Shown here one piece after another: positions 12,491 to 22,812 of a stretch of 64,000 nt of DNA (position 1 is its first letter; each line of letters starts with the position of its first letter). Under the pieces are notes generated by a model. It worked only from the letters and a program-made list of their open reading frames with translations, was not told the origin of the DNA and made no database searches. A program made the position numbers and the translations under genes. Source of the DNA: Aedes albopictus (Eukaryota; Arthropoda; Insecta; Diptera; Culicidae); contig NC_085138.1 of the NCBI RefSeq assembly GCF_035046485.1, forward strand, positions 23,592,800 to 23,656,799, written 5' to 3'.

Positions 12491-13960
12491 CCATGAGAAC
12501 ATCAATTTTCGACAACTACACTCATTGAAATCGTTCCAAAAATAAGAATACGGATTTAAAAAATAATAATTACGACACGTTTCATCTAACCACTTTTCAT
12601 TTCCAAAATTTTGTCTAGAAATTTCAACCAAAATTTATGAATTCTGAAGCCTTTTCGGGAATGCTGAGAATCTTTGTGTAAATCAAGATATTTTCCGAGA
12701 ATCCTGATAGCATTCGTGAAATTCAACATGGACAGCTTATGATGAAAAATCTCAACATAGGACAAAGTGATCTGCTCAACTAGTGACAACTTATGCCAAC
12801 AAATTTCAAATACCGTCGTTGGGGTGACAATGGGTCAGAGGGGCGACATTGTATCAAAACATTATCTGAAATATCTCATCAAATATTGTGAATATCGAAT
12901 CAAAAATGTTATGGTGTCATCCTCGTAGTTGCCAGCAGTTCCTGTCAAAAAATTAGATTTCTAGAGCAATCAATTAATTTTTGATAAATCATCGAAAAAA
13001 TCTTGAAAATAAAGCCTTTTTAAAATGTCACTTTTAAGGCTCGATGAAACATCATACTTTCAGGTGGATTGATACTTTTTAGAATCTCAAACTCATAAAC
13101 ATCTCATAATATGTTATTGGTAAGTAGTATCAACCTTGACCGGAACTTTATTAACTTGCTTTATTGTGAACAGATTGGGTTTCCTTGACCCATTCTCACC
13201 CCATCGAAGGGTTGAGAATGGGTCATTTTTCATAGACAAGGACTTTTTCATGCAATGAAACAAAAGTTTTTGAACAATGAGTGTGGAAGTATGCATTCCC
13301 ATTCTCACCCCCAACGTCAGTATTGCTATAATACGTGTTAATAAAAACGAAAAAAAAAAAAAACGAATATCACTAGATGTCAAAGTTAGTTGCCTTTTCT
13401 TTAATATTTTATCATGTTTCATTGCTTAATTCCAAATCGCACATTATCCTGATAAATTAACCTTGTTTTTTTTTTTAACACGTAATCGTAAAATAGAAAT
13501 TTGAGGGAAGTGTCTTGTAAGATTTCCATATTAATTTTTGGAACCGACAAATTTGTAGATAATTCTTTGTAAATCTAACGAAAAACATCTCATAAAAATT
13601 CCAAAAACCATTGAATTTTACTCTACAGCGGTGAGATGAAAAAAGATCGTAGCAGGCTGTGCGCGCGAGCGGCTGCGTTTTCAAAACAGTCACGCTTTTT
13701 TTTGCTTCGCGTTATTTTAATTATTTTGCTTCGTAAAGTGCCCCAGGTAACCAATGAGCAGTTAAAATGGCATTAATTCAGCACTATATGCGCCTTTACA
13801 GCAGATCATTAAATGCTAATCTGCCGTTTATGCGCCATAAGTGCTAGTTAAAAGCAGGTTTTGACCTAATACACGGCTGATTAAAAGCTTATCCCTCATA
13901 TCCCTCAGATTGTCAGATAAAGCCTGTATCCGCAATAATCGGGACACAGAAATACAGCTG
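12490..13960. other. AT-rich stretch without recognised gene
   Basis: No recognisable protein or RNA. A fragment at 13742-13880 begins CCCCAGGTAACCA, resembling the end of the MITE family at 4017. The paired phrases 'gacccattctcacccc' (13190) and 'gggttgagaatgggtc' (13209) form a short inverted repeat. Confidence 0.5.
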
Positions 13961-14093
13961 TAATAGATACATTAAAATTGCTCAAATTTAGCCAAATGAC
14001 ATCGGTGCAGTACTTTTTAAATAAAAAGAAAATCGGGTTAAGTACGGTTCCTTTGAATTCCACTAAGAATTTGCATCCTTTGACAGATACGTA

Positions 14094-14123
14094 TTTCGAC
14101 CGCAACTGTAAGGTCGTCTTCAG
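14094..14123 (-). ncRNA. Hammerhead-like core, PLE left arm
   Basis: Reading the minus strand: CTGAAGA, one extra base, stem GACC, a 10-base loop, stem GGTC, then GAAA. This has the order of a hammerhead ribozyme core (CUGANGA / stem II / GAAA). The extra base before stem II is unusual and activity is uncertain. Confidence 0.45.
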
Positions 14124-14332
14124 TGTCTTGTACTTGACTCGACTGAAGAGATCCATCGCATTCTACACATCTTATACATCTTAGGTAAAAATAATAGGTA
14201 GTTTTTTTTTCGAGCATGCAAAAACTTATATCTATATTAACCTCCACCATAGAATAGGTAAAATTTCCCTCCACCACCGAATAGGTACATTTCCCTCCAG
14301 CACAGGATAGGTAAACACAGGTACATTATGAG

Positions 14333-14557
14333 ATTCAGGTCGAAAGTTGCTGAACATGTTTTTGAGGAGGGCCACCCTGTAACTACAGAGGATATTCAAA
14401 TTTTGCGAAATGTAACTTCACCTTGGAAATTGGACGTTGCTGAGAGTCTAGAGATATACAAACAGGTACCTAACACGCTGTTGAATAAGGATCAAGGCAA
14501 TGGAAGTTCGTGGCTTTTCAAATTGTTACCCCCTAAGCACTCTCGTATGGCGTGAGT
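14333..14557 (+). pseudogene. PLE GIY-YIG C-terminal fragment
   Basis: An open frame of about 75 codons running into the end of the loop. It has 'AEHVFEEGH' followed by 'IQILRN', then 'LDVAESLEIYKQ' and an 'LLNKDQG' motif. This order (His-containing EH..GH segment, a Glu in a 'xESLEIxK' helix, then an Asn near the C-terminus) is typical of the last part of the GIY-YIG endonuclease domain that ends PLE proteins. The reverse transcriptase and the GIY and YIG motifs are absent, so the copy is dead. The centre is bounded immediately by the inverted arms. The identification is by motif order and was not checked by alignment. Confidence 0.65.
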
Positions 14558-14771
14558 CTCATAATGTACCTGTGTTTACCTATCCTGTGCTGGAGGGAAA
14601 TGTACCTATTCGGTGGTGGAGGGAAATTTTACCTATTCTATGGTGGAGGTTAATATAGATATAAGTTTTTGCATGCTCGGGAAGAAAAAAAAACTACCTA
14701 TTATTTTTACCTAAGATGTATAAGACGTGTAGAATGCGATGGATCTCTTCAGTCGAGTCAAGTACAAGACA

Positions 14772-14801
14772 CTGAAGACGACCTTACAGTTGAGGTCGAA
14801 A
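14772..14801 (+). ncRNA. Hammerhead-like core, PLE right arm
   Basis: CTGAAGA, one base, GACC/GGTC stem, GAAA, followed by TACGTATCTGTC, which could supply the other strands of stems I and III. It is the inverted counterpart of 14094-14123 with one substitution in the loop. Confidence 0.45.
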
Positions 14802-14889
14802 TACGTATCTGTCAAAGGATGCAAATTCTTAGTGGAATTCAAAGGAACCGTACTTAACCCGATTTTCTTTTTATTTACATTGCAATTTT

Positions 14890-15720
14890 AATACAGCCCC
14901 TAGTTTTGCTTGTCAGCGTAACTGTAACTTTTGAATTTGGCAAAGGAAATAGCTGAAATTTTGAACACAAATCTCTCAATCTACATTTGTTGCATAGGCA
15001 AAATTTCAAAAAAAAATCGATGCGTTAATAACAATTTTATAGTCGAAACATGTATTGGGACTGAACGTGATTTTAGCCCCTCAGGCAGCAATTAGTCAGC
15101 ACCCTTTATTGTTTCGATTGTACTTTTGAAAGTACTATACCAATAATCATCAAATTTTGCAGGCATATTATACACATAGTCAACTACCTTCTGTGAAAAT
15201 TTCATGGAATTTGGCAGAGAAATTCAAAAGTTATGAATTGGCAAATATTGCACATGAAAAAAACGAAAAAAAATCACTAAGATTCACCCCTATCAACATT
15301 AGTATCTTGCAAACCAATTGATCAAAGCTGATGAAATTTTGCAAGAAAGTGTCTCTATAAGTATCATAACTGCTAACGAGATTTCATAATTATCATCACA
15401 GAACTAAGAACTGTAACGCAAAAGAACCATCTATTATGCGAATGAAAATTGGTCATGATTGTACAGAGCTACAGCTGTCCTTCTGTGTCCCGATTATTGT
15501 GTTTTTTATTTGAAGATTTCTAAAAATGTTTCTTAGCTAATTTTTTTAAGAGTATTTCATAATTTCATAAGAAATACTTGAACGGGTTGTTCGAGGTCGT
15601 ATCGAGGCGAACAAGTCAAAATTGCAATTCAAAGTTGACCCGAAAAAAATGAGTGCTCTCTATCTATCAGGCTTTGGCCCCATTTAAAAATTTGATTAGT
15701 TGAAACTTATTATTCAAATT
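14890..15720. other. AT-rich stretch without recognised gene
   Basis: Nothing recognisable beyond AT-rich intergenic sequence with short homopolymers. Confidence 0.5.
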
Positions 15721-16080
15721 TTGACCACCACCAATCACCCACTGTTCATTCCCATCATCACACTTCTGAAGATCGTCGTCGTCTATCGCTCCCGCCGCTG
15801 GCTGGCTGCTGGGTATACAACAAGACTACATGCAGGCATGTAGGTACCTACAAGGAAGTGTGAGATTTAAGCATTTGGCGTAAGCCAGTAATAATGAATG
15901 AAAAAGATTTGGTTTTTTCCCCACACATTTGGTACACTTAATTCTTGCCGCAGCCGCCTTAGGTACTGGGGTACTCTCGGAGCAAGGGGCGCAAGAACCC
16001 ACGTCATCGTCGCCGAGCGGCCGCCTGCAGTGCTCGCGCGCAAACTCCGAAGGCAAGTGGCGTGAGAAAGTCACCGGAAT
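15720..16080. other. GC-rich island
   Basis: CpG-rich segment (gtcgtcgtc near 15773, 'ccgagcggccgcctgcag' near 16012) in AT-rich DNA. No recognised product. It could be regulatory or exonic sequence of an unidentified gene. From 16080 to 16944 no gene was recognised. Confidence 0.3.
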
Positions 16081-17432
16081 GTACAGTTAGAAGAGGGAAG
16101 ATGTTCCTCCCGTGCGGATTATATTATTTTCTACTCAAGGCTTCAGAATGTGTTTTGCTCGGGAGGTTGACAATTATTCCTCAAGAGCATTCCAATACGG
16201 TGCCGATGGTGGTTTATCAATTTGTCCTTATCTCGATCCTCGATTGATAGACAGCTTCATCAATGTGAACGCGTTTATGAATCTCCAACCCAAGCCGAGA
16301 TTATACTCTGACATTGAAACTGCTAATCTGAAATTCATAACTCCGCGAATAAGTCCAACGTTGCAGCACGGTTGCAGATCGTAGATTTGGCTTCGTCGGT
16401 GGATCTGTCTTGACACATGATGACGGCAATCCCTAGACGGGGCCGCCCATTGTTGTGGTGCAACTGACGACAATCATAAAGTGAGATGAAATCCATCAAC
16501 AAATATGCCGACGCCACTGCGCCACTGACTCCAGTAGTGATGGTATCTTTTCCCTTTTTATATTGTTGATCTCTCGAATGGTGCCATTTGTGTAGACAAA
16601 CATATTTAACGGTGCAAAAAAGGTGGGCAATTCCGCGGTACCGTATGAATCTACTATCCATTGTAGGGCCATGTGATACCACGTTTATTATATGGATGGG
16701 AGCTACCTACCACAAGTTGAATTAATTTTCTCGTACTCATAGAGCGCGTTACTTGTTGGAAGAGATTGTTCAGTGTCGTTTTTTTGTGACTATGTCTCTG
16801 ATTGTATTTGTTATTATGCGAAAGAACATGTGTAACGATTTGTTATCAGAAATCATTCACCAAGATGTCTTTCATTCGATATCGTGATTTTCCTCTGATG
16901 CGTGCGACATGAGAAAAACGAATTACTTACATATTCTAGTATTACTATGGCTTGCGACCCGCCAGTCTCATCTGTAAAAGAGGGCCAAGGTAAAAGATCT
17001 CCATCCTGGGCACTGTGTCCAAGTCAAATTTCAGCTTTGATCCTGCCTCTGCTGTGATGTCCTCCTTTGTTTCAGTCCGCAAGCAACTTTGCAGGGTTGT
17101 TGTTCGGCATTCTTGCAACATGCCCTGCCCACCGTATCCGTCCAGCTTTAGCCACTTTCAGAATGTTGGGTTCACCGTAGAGTGCAGCGAGCTCGTGGTT
17201 CATCATTCTCCGCCACACCGTTCTCCTGCACGTCGCAGAAGATCGTCCTTAGCACGCGTCGTTCAAAAACTACGAGTGCTTGCAGGTCCTCCTCGAGCAG
17301 GGTCCATGTCTCGTGTCCGTAGAGGACCACCGGTCTTATTAGCGTTTTGTACATGGTGCATTTGGTGCGTGGGTGAATCTTTTTCGACCGCAGTTTCTTC
17401 TGGAGCCCGTAGTAGGCCCTACTTCCGCTGAT

Positions 17433-17777
17433 CAAGGTTGTTAATCGATAAATTATCGTTATCGGCAATAAAGTTAACGTCTGTTATCGTTTATCGTCGA
17501 TAACGATAACGTCTTCAGGCGAGAACGTCATCGGCGATACAGTTAACTGTGGAAATTATCGACTCGATAACGTCTCCAAAAAGTTTTCTTCGCGATCTGA
17601 ACCGTTGTTGATGCCGTCACTAGGGTAACTAGATTTATCGCAAAATTATCGAAGGTACGTTGATCTTCGCGTTGATTTATCGTTTGATTATCGTTATCGA
17701 GAGGTTATCGAGCAACCTTTATCGTTATCGAGTTTGCGTTGAGTTAACTGTCGATAATTTATCGGTTAACAATCTTG
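17433..17777. mobile_element. hAT-like MITE of TTATCG iterations
   Basis: 345 bp with ~26-bp terminal inverted repeats starting CAAGGTTGTTAA / CAAGATTGTTAA. It is flanked by a perfect 8-bp duplication, CCGCTGAT (17425-17432 and 17778-17785). It interrupts the LINE coding sequence, and removing it rejoins the RT and C-terminal segments. The interior is saturated with TTATCG/CGATAA words, which also occur in the terminal repeats. An 8-bp duplication is the hAT signature. Confidence 0.93.
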
Positions 17778-17785
17778 CCGCTGAT

Positions 17786-18828
17786 GATAACATTACTACC
17801 CAGACGGATCCGGTCGTGTTCGGTTTCGCCTACCAGCATGTACTTTGTTTTTGAGGCATTCACCACCAGTCCGACCTTTGCTGCTTCGCATTTCAGGCGG
17901 GTGCACAGCTCTGCCACCGTTCCAAATGTTCTAGCGATAATGTCCATGTCGTCCGTAAAGCACACAAATTGACCGGATTTTGTGAAAATCGTTCCCCGGC
18001 TGTTGATCCGGCTCGTCGCATCACACCTTCCAGAGCGATGTTGAAGAGTAGGCATGAGAGTCCGTCACCTTGTCTCAGTCCCCGTCGAGATTCGAATGAA
18101 CCGGATAGTTCACCCGAAACCCTTACGCAGTTTTGCACACCGTCCATCGTTGCTTTAATCAGTCTAGTCAGCTTCCCAGGAAAGCCGTTTTCGTCCATGA
18201 TTCTCCATAGCTCTGCGCGGTCGATACTGTCGTATGCCGCTTTGAAGTCGATGAACAGGTGATGCGTTGGGACCTGGTATTCACTGCATTTCTAGAGGAT
18301 TTGCCGTACGGTGAAGATCTGGACCGTTGTCGACCGGCCGTCGAAGAAACCGGCTTGGTAACTTCCCACGAACTCATTAGTTTTAGGTCACAGACGACGG
18401 AAGATGATCTGGGATAGCACTTTGTAGACAGCATTCAAAATAGTGATCGCCCTGAAGTTCTCACATTCCAAATGGTCGCCTTTCTTGTGAATGGGGCAGA
18501 TTACCCCTTCCTTCCACTCCTCCGGTAGCTGTTCGGTTTCCCAGATCCTGACTATCAGCCGATGCAGACAGGGGGGCAACTTTTCTGGGCCCATCTTGAT
18601 GAGTTCAGCTTCGATACCATCATTACCAGCTGCTTTGTTGGTTTTGAGCTGGTGAATGGTATCCTTAACTTCCCTCAGCATGGGAGTTGGTTCATTTCCG
18701 TCCTCCGCTGCACTGGCGTCGTCGTTTCCTCTATTGCCGTGGTCTCCCGTGCCTACGTTCTCCACGCCATCCAGGTGCTGATCTAAGTGCTGCTTCCACC
18801 TTTCGATCACCTCACGTCCGTCCGTCAA
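17786..18828 (-). pseudogene. RTE LINE reverse transcriptase domain (broken)
   Basis: The frame changes between about 18828 and 17786. RT blocks are visible in order: 'LKTNKAAGNDGIEAELIK', 'WKEGVICPIHKKGD', 'CENFRAITILN', 'GLRQGDGLSCLLFNIALE', and the catalytic 'CFTDDMDIIA' (the F-x-DD box), then 'GLVVNASKTKYM'. The C-terminal continuation beyond the MITE contains 'LIRPVVLYGHETWTLLEEDL' (17172-17432). The domain copies LINE RNA into DNA in intact relatives. Several frameshifts make this copy inactive. Confidence 0.88.
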
Positions 18829-18999
18829 GAGGCCTCCGTTTTAATCCCTGCATATTTTGGCTCACTACACGAAGCCTTTACGGGATGCGTTAAGCTTCTG
18901 GTAGAACTTACGTGCTTCTCGTGAACGGCACAGCAGTTCCATTTCCTCGCACTCCGCTTCTTCCAGGCGGCGCTTTTACCCCCGGAAGAGACGGGTCTG

Positions 19000-19822
19000 C
19001 TACTTCCGCTTCTGTCTGTATCGCTCCACATTCTGTCGGGTTCCATGCTGCAGCATTACCGCCCGTGATGTGTCCTTCTCCTCCAGAACCGCTCTGCACT
19101 CCTCGTCGAACCAATCGTTTCGTCGACTCCGTTCTACGCACCCGATAGTGCTCTCGGCGGCGTTGTTTATGGCTGCTTTGACTGTACTCCAGCAGTCCTC
19201 TAGAGGGGCCACATCGAGCACATCCTCGTCCGGCATCGCTGCCTCGAGATTCTGCGCGTATGCGATGGCGACATCCGGTTGCTTCAGTCGCTCTAGATCG
19301 TACCGGGGCGGCCGCCGGTACTGTACATTGTTAATTACGAAGAGTTTTGGGCGCAGTTTAACCATCACCACGTAGTGATCAGAGTCGACACTTGCGCCAC
19401 GATAGGTCCTGACGCTGATAATGTCGGAGAAGTGCCGTCCATCAATCAGAATGTGGTCGAGTTGCGATTTCGTTTGTTGCTGTGGTCTCCAGGTATAACG
19501 ATTCGGGAGGCTGTGCTGAAAGAAGGTGTTATGAATGGCCATGTTCTTGGAGGCGGCGCAATCGATGAGGCGTAGGCCATTTTCGTTCGTCTGCTGGTGG
19601 GCGCTGAACTTTCCAATCGTCGGTCTGAATTCCTCCTATGATGATCTTGACGTCGTGGTTTGGGCAGCGGTCCTACTCGCGTTCGAGCTGCGCGTAAAAT
19701 GCGTCTTTGTCATCATCAGTGCTTCCGGAGTGAGGGCTGTGCACATTTATTATGCTGATGTTGAAGAATCGGCCTTTGATTCTCAACCTGCACATTCTTT
19801 CGTCGATCGGCCACCAACCGAT
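19000..19822 (-). pseudogene. RTE LINE apurinic endonuclease, C-terminal part
   Basis: Motifs in order: 'GWWPIDERMCRLRIKGRFF', 'INVHSPHSG', then, after a frame break, 'TWRPQQQTKSQLDHILIDG' and 'GASVDSDHYVVMVKLR'. The SDH triplet is the conserved end of APE-type LINE endonucleases, with the catalytic Asp-His. The endonuclease nicks target DNA to prime reverse transcription. This copy lacks its N-terminal part, which sits 4.5 kb away at 24319-24720, and carries frameshifts. It runs on toward the RT domain through an R/K/E-rich linker. Confidence 0.85.
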
Positions 19823-20791
19823 TGTGGTAACCGTTAAATAAAACCTCGTTCATTTTTTCCAAATTCAGCCTCGAATCACAACAGCATCTGTTTTCCGCAA
19901 AAGTAGTTACAAGACTGACTCAGTAGCAATGTTCATTCAACCGCCTACTCTCCGTCAGGGATTGGCGGCATGCACCGTGCGGTGCGAAAAAAGCGTGTGC
20001 TTCACACAATCGCAAGTGCTCGTCTCCCGTTTTGCCGAGAGACAAGAGACGTATGAGTGAGAGCTTTCGTAATTGTGCGAGAGACAATCGCAGCACTAGC
20101 TCTACGGCGCAGGGAGTAATGCACGGTGCTTGGGACTGTGTTTGTCTCCAAACAGAAAAAATCAATTAATAAATTAATTGAAGAGTTTGTGTTTTCGGTA
20201 AAGTTGTTAAGCTTGTCAAGGGTTGCCAAGTGATGGGTCGTTCGATTCGAATTTTTTGCAATCATGCGTAGTATCAAGCCAAGTGCAAAGCACGGAGACA
20301 AGCACCGAGAGAGTGCATACGACAGAACGTGAGAGACAGGAGAGCTCCAGCGCGCGGCAAAGTAAGCGAGCAACACACAACCGATTGCGCGTACTCGTCT
20401 CCTTCTAGTTTGTTGTGCTGTCTCGTAGCAGAGTGTGCGGCACGCAAAGAGTTTTGAGTCGCACCCTATCCCTGCTCACCGTTCAAGATTTTCTATCTCA
20501 GTCACACTCATGTAGCCATGCCATCACGCAAGCTAAGTCGCGCGCCAATTCAATGCCTTCTTTTCCATTCTTCCATCCATCGTTCAATGACCACGACAAC
20601 GCATGGCATTTGCGCATGTATGCAGTATTCCATTCTCGCTTGCATCAATACAATCAACCGGCCACTGAACGGCGTCGAGTGTAAGCTTTCAGTAGCACAA
20701 ACGTCAAATGGAAAGCTCGTCGAGAGTATGCACGGAGAGAAGTGATGGGTCCAGTTTTATTATTTATATTGTGCTCACTTTATCCACCACA
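19823..20791 (-). repeat. LTR (3' on minus strand), carrying a MITE
   Basis: Without the 519-bp MITE and its 8-bp duplication this LTR is ~442 bp and matches 22375-22812 almost base for base. On the minus strand it starts TGTGGTGGATAAAG, has a TATAAATAATAAA block shortly inside, and ends GGTTACCACA. Confidence 0.85.
19956..20474. mobile_element. hAT-like MITE in LTR
   Basis: 519 bp, ends CAGGGATTGG and CCTATCCCTG, flanked by near-identical 8-bp duplications CTCTCCGT (19948-19955) and CTCACCGT (20475-20482). The second LTR at 22375 lacks it and reads 'ctactctccgttcaag', giving an empty-site reference. No ORF. Confidence 0.93.
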
Positions 20792-20804
20792 TTCGCCCCC
20801 TTCT
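20792..20804 (-). promoter_or_regulatory. Candidate polypurine tract
   Basis: The minus strand reads AGAAGGGGGCGAA directly before the 3' LTR start TGTGGT. This is the expected position and composition of a plus-strand priming site in an LTR element. Confidence 0.6.
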
Positions 20805-20827
20805 GTACTCACCAACTTCATATCCAC

Positions 20828-21945
20828 AATCTCAATCCAAATAAAATCGAAATCTCAAGCAAAACTAGTCCAAATCGAAATCTGAATCTAGTCCAAATCC
20901 AATTCAAATCCATTCGAATCCAAATTCAATCCAATTCTAATCCGATTCAATCCAAATGCAGTTTAAATCAAATCCCATCCAAATGCAATTCAAAACCAAT
21001 CCAAAATCCATCCGAAACCAATCCAAATTCAATCAAAACCCAATCCAAATAAAATTCAAATCTATTCTAATCCGATTCTATCCAAATCCAGATTAAATCC
21101 AATCCAAATCTATTCGAAATCCAATCCAAAACCTCTTTAAATTCATTTAAAATGCATTCCAATCCGATTCAATCCAAATGCAGTTTAAATCCAATTCGAA
21201 TCAATTCAAAATCCAATTCAAATCCAATCCAAATCCAATCTACATCCAATACAATTCCTCTTCAAATCCAACTCAAATCCATTCCAATCCGATCCAATCC
21301 AAATCCAGTTTAAATCAAATCCAAATCTATTTCAAATCCAATCCAAATCCAAACCGGATCCAATCCAAATCCTCTTCAAATCCAATTAAAATGTATTCGA
21401 ATCCGATTAAATCCAAATGCAGTTTAAATCCAATCCAAATCTATTCAAAATCCAATCCAAATGCATTGCTAATCCAATTCAAATCCAATCTGGATCCAAT
21501 ACAAATCCTCTTCAAATCCATTCCAATCCGATTTAATCCAAATGCAGTTTAAATCCAATCCAAACCTATTCGAAATCCAATCCAAATGCAATCCTAATCC
21601 AATCCACATCCTCTTCAAATCCATTCGAATCCGATCCAATCCAAATGCAATTTAAATCCAATCCAAATCTATTTGAGATCTAATTCATATGCAATCCAAA
21701 TTAAATTCAAATCCATTCCAATCTGATCCAATCCAAATCCAGTTTAAATCCAATCCAAATCAATTTGAAATCCAATTCAAATCCAATCCAAATCCAATCT
21801 GCATCCAATACAATTCCTCTTCAAATCCAATTCAAATCCATTCCAATCCGATCCAATCCAAATCCAATTTAAATCAAATCCAAACCTATTTCAAATCCAA
21901 TCCAAATGCAATCTTAATCCAATCCAAATCCAAACTTGTTCTTTC
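20828..21945. repeat. A-rich minisatellite (AATCCAAATCC)
   Basis: Short words aatccaaatcc, aatccaattc and atccattcc are iterated for 1.1 kb. A longer unit of about 110-125 bp is marked by 'cagtttaaatcc' near 20954, 21180, 21306, 21420, 21545 and 21740. The ORFs here are stop-poor only because of composition. It forms most of the LTR element's interior. Confidence 0.85.
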
Positions 21946-22310
21946 GCAAGCGTTTGTTTAATTTTGCTTGAACTTTCGCAAGCATTTTTTTTTTAACCAA
22001 ACTTGATCTTTCGCAAGCAATTTTCGTTTAGCTCGATCTTTCGCGAGAATTTTCCACTTCGCTTGAACTTTCGCGAGCTTTTTTTACTGAGCTTGATCTT
22101 TCGCAAGCTAATTTTCATTCGGCTTGATCTTTCGCAAGCATTTTTCCACTCACTAGGCTTGATCTTTCGCAAGCAAGTTTTCATTAAGCTTGATCTTTCG
22201 CAAGCAAGTTTTCATTAAGCTTGATCTTTCGCAAGCATTTTTCACTTCGCTTGACCTTTCGCAAGCATTTTTTTTAATGAAGCTTGAACTTTCGCAAGCA
22301 ATGTTTCATT
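21940..22310. repeat. ~31-bp hairpin minisatellite (GCTTGATCTTTCGCAAGC)
   Basis: About 12 copies with a ~31-bp period. Each contains GCTTG...CAAGC, which can pair as a 5-bp stem with an 8-base loop. The copy at 22032-22047 has CTCG...CGAG, a paired change in both arms. It lies between the A-rich minisatellite and the primer-binding-like site. Confidence 0.82.
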
Positions 22311-22355
22311 CGCAAATATTACTGTTTTTCGTTTCCATTCTATACTTACTATTCA

Positions 22356-22373
22356 GGAGCATTTGCTGCGCCA
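22356..22373 (-). promoter_or_regulatory. Candidate tRNA primer-binding site
   Basis: The minus strand reads TGGCGCAGCAAATGC one base after the LTR end ACCACA. It starts with TGG, as expected for pairing to a tRNA CCA end. The tRNA was not identified. Confidence 0.5.
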
Positions 22374-22374
22374 T

Positions 22375-22812
22375 TGTGGTAACCGTTAAATAAAACCTCG
22401 TTCATTTTTTTCCAAATTCAGCCTCGAATCACAACAGCATCTGTTTTCCGCAAAAGTAGTTACAAGACTGACTCAGTATGCAATGTTCATTCAACCGCCT
22501 ACTCTCCGTTCAAGATTTTCTATCTCAGTCACACTCATGTAGCCATGCCATCACGCAAGCTAAGTCGCGCGTCAATTCAATGCCTTCTTTTCCATTCTTC
22601 CATCCATCGTTCAATGACCACGACAACGCATGGCATTTGCGCATGTATGCAGTATTCCATTCTCGCTTGCATCAATACAATCAACCGGCCACTGAACGGC
22701 GTCGAGTGTAAGCTTTCAGTAGCACAAACGTCAAATGGAAAGCTCGTCGAGAGTATGCACGGAGAGAAGTGATGGGTACATTTTTATTATTTTTATTGTG
22801 CTCACTTTATCC
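22375..22812 (-). repeat. LTR (5' on minus strand), split near its start
   Basis: Matches the other LTR from TGTGGTAACCG to CACTTTATCC. The last six bases, ACCACA, appear only at 24313-24318, after a 1.5-kb insertion. ATCC is present on both sides of the insert. Confidence 0.82.

Larger units (their letters stand above)
14019..14876 (+). mobile_element. Penelope-like element 3' end with inverted arms
   Basis: Two arms of about 315 bp (14019-14332 and 14558-14876) are near-perfect reverse complements around a 225-bp centre that encodes a PLE-type C-terminal segment. Both arms contain a hammerhead-like core. PLEs are known for LTR-like repeats that may be inverted and can carry hammerhead motifs. 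I read the right arm as the 3' pseudo-LTR of a severely 5'-truncated copy and the left arm as its inverted partner. A partial third arm lies at 49290-49397. Confidence 0.75.
16945..19822 (-). mobile_element. RTE-type LINE, 3' portion (degraded)
   Basis: The minus strand encodes, from high to low coordinate, the endonuclease from the 'IGWWPIDERM' block onward, a spacer, a reverse transcriptase and a C-terminal segment ending at a TAG at 16945-16947. The reading frame is broken into at least seven pieces, so it is a pseudogene. The reading resumes exactly where the 5' portion at 24319-24720 stops, showing that one LINE was split by the insertion at 19823-24318. The type is close to the RTE elements (JAM1-like) of Aedes; the family is assigned from memory. 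It carries a MITE at 17433-17777. Confidence 0.88.

Noticed and set aside
17015..17431. 138-codon plus-strand ORF
   Set aside because: It is the antisense shadow of the RTE LINE C-terminal coding region.
20708..21961. ORFs in the A-rich minisatellite (Asn/Pro/Lys/Ser-rich)
   Set aside because: Composition effect of aatccaaatcc repeats inside an LTR element.
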